The notes under the pieces were generated by a model. It saw only the letters and a list, made by a program, of their open reading frames with translations. It had not been told where the DNA came from and made no database searches. The position numbers and the translations under genes are program-made. A stretch of 64,000 bases of DNA from Flavobacteriaceae bacterium S0862 (lineage in GTDB: Bacteria > Bacteroidota > Bacteroidia > Flavobacteriales > Flavobacteriaceae): NCBI GenBank assembly GCA_023015825.1, contig JALKAW010000006.1:1-64000 (forward strand). The letters run 5' to 3'. This document shows positions 63,929 through 64,000 of the stretch, in pieces (the stretch's first letter is position 1; each line of letters starts with the position of its first letter).

Positions 63929-64000
63929 ATGATTAAGGTTTACTTAGTTTTAATTGTTAATTTTATGTTTGATTTTATAGATAATAAAAAGGCTCGTTTA
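63929..64000 (+). CDS. N-terminal fragment of an unidentified protein
   Basis: 24 codons from the ATG at 63929, still open at the window edge. The start MIKVYLVLIVNFMF is hydrophobic and followed by charged residues, like a membrane helix. It has a promoter element upstream and a BlaI-like palindrome. The function is unknown, and without the rest of the gene it cannot be confirmed as coding. Confidence 0.4.
   Translation, partial: MIKVYLVLIVNFMFDFIDNKKARL

Overview
The window comes from a low-GC member of the Bacteroidetes, most likely a marine Flavobacteriaceae. The evidence is AT-rich DNA, promoters of the Bacteroidetes type (TAnnTTTG), TTG starts, many short signal peptides ending in Q or lipobox Cys, and flavobacterial families (DUF4230, DUF4407, TPR histidine kinase, M56/BlaI). 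No rRNA, tRNA, CRISPR array or insertion sequence was recognised.

Region 1 (571-9190) is a tightly overlapping seven-gene operon that looks like a lipid pathway. It holds a PlsC-like acyltransferase, an HMG-CoA reductase fused to a kinase-like domain, a CDP-archaeol-synthase-like CTP transferase, a dikinase-type phosphotransferase, a UbiA-like membrane protein, a SAM methyltransferase and a three-histidine-box desaturase. Two copies of a ~160 bp structured repeat flank it in direct orientation (253-415 and 9233-9393). A third, truncated copy lies at 9745-9832, with a 60-aa gene between copies 2 and 3.

Region 2 (10002-27566) is mostly housekeeping. It includes a D-aminoacylase-like lipoprotein, a large FAD/Fe-S oxidoreductase, a TPR histidine kinase and response regulator pair with a small secreted peptide upstream, membrane proteins, GT2, RuvC, HemW, a cyclase-family hydrolase, MmcQ and PhnA. 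Two details stand out. HemW has no ATG, GTG or TTG before its Fe-S motif, and a palindromic repeat abuts its expected start. A possible small RNA with a 13-bp perfect inverted repeat upstream follows the response regulator.

Region 3 (27569-59896) is the most coherent system: a probable utilisation locus for collagen-derived hydroxy-amino acids and their glycans. An AraC regulator diverges from an eight-gene operon. Its enzymes fit conversion of trans-4-hydroxy-L-proline to 2-oxoglutarate: 4-hydroxyproline epimerase (Cys/Cys), FAD D-hydroxyproline dehydrogenase, DapA-like deaminase and 2-oxoglutarate-semialdehyde dehydrogenase. Three exported peptidases are interleaved. A second, seven-gene operon on the minus strand encodes a trans-3-hydroxyproline dehydratase (Cys/Thr) with its pyrroline-2-carboxylate reductase. 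It also encodes a GH63-like alpha-glucosidase, two GH2 beta-galactosidases, galactokinase and a 1009-aa fusion of a hydroxylysine-kinase-like domain, an M23 domain and a phospho-lyase-like aminotransferase. The set matches what is needed to take apart Glc-alpha-1,2-Gal-hydroxylysine. A divergent operon adds a GH36-like glycosidase, an NhaC-type antiporter and a PLP lyase.

Region 4 (59920-64000) holds a DUF4407 membrane protein and a BlaI/M56 regulatory pair with clear operator palindromes. The M56 protein carries unusual proline-rich repeats and a coiled coil. The window ends inside a new gene.
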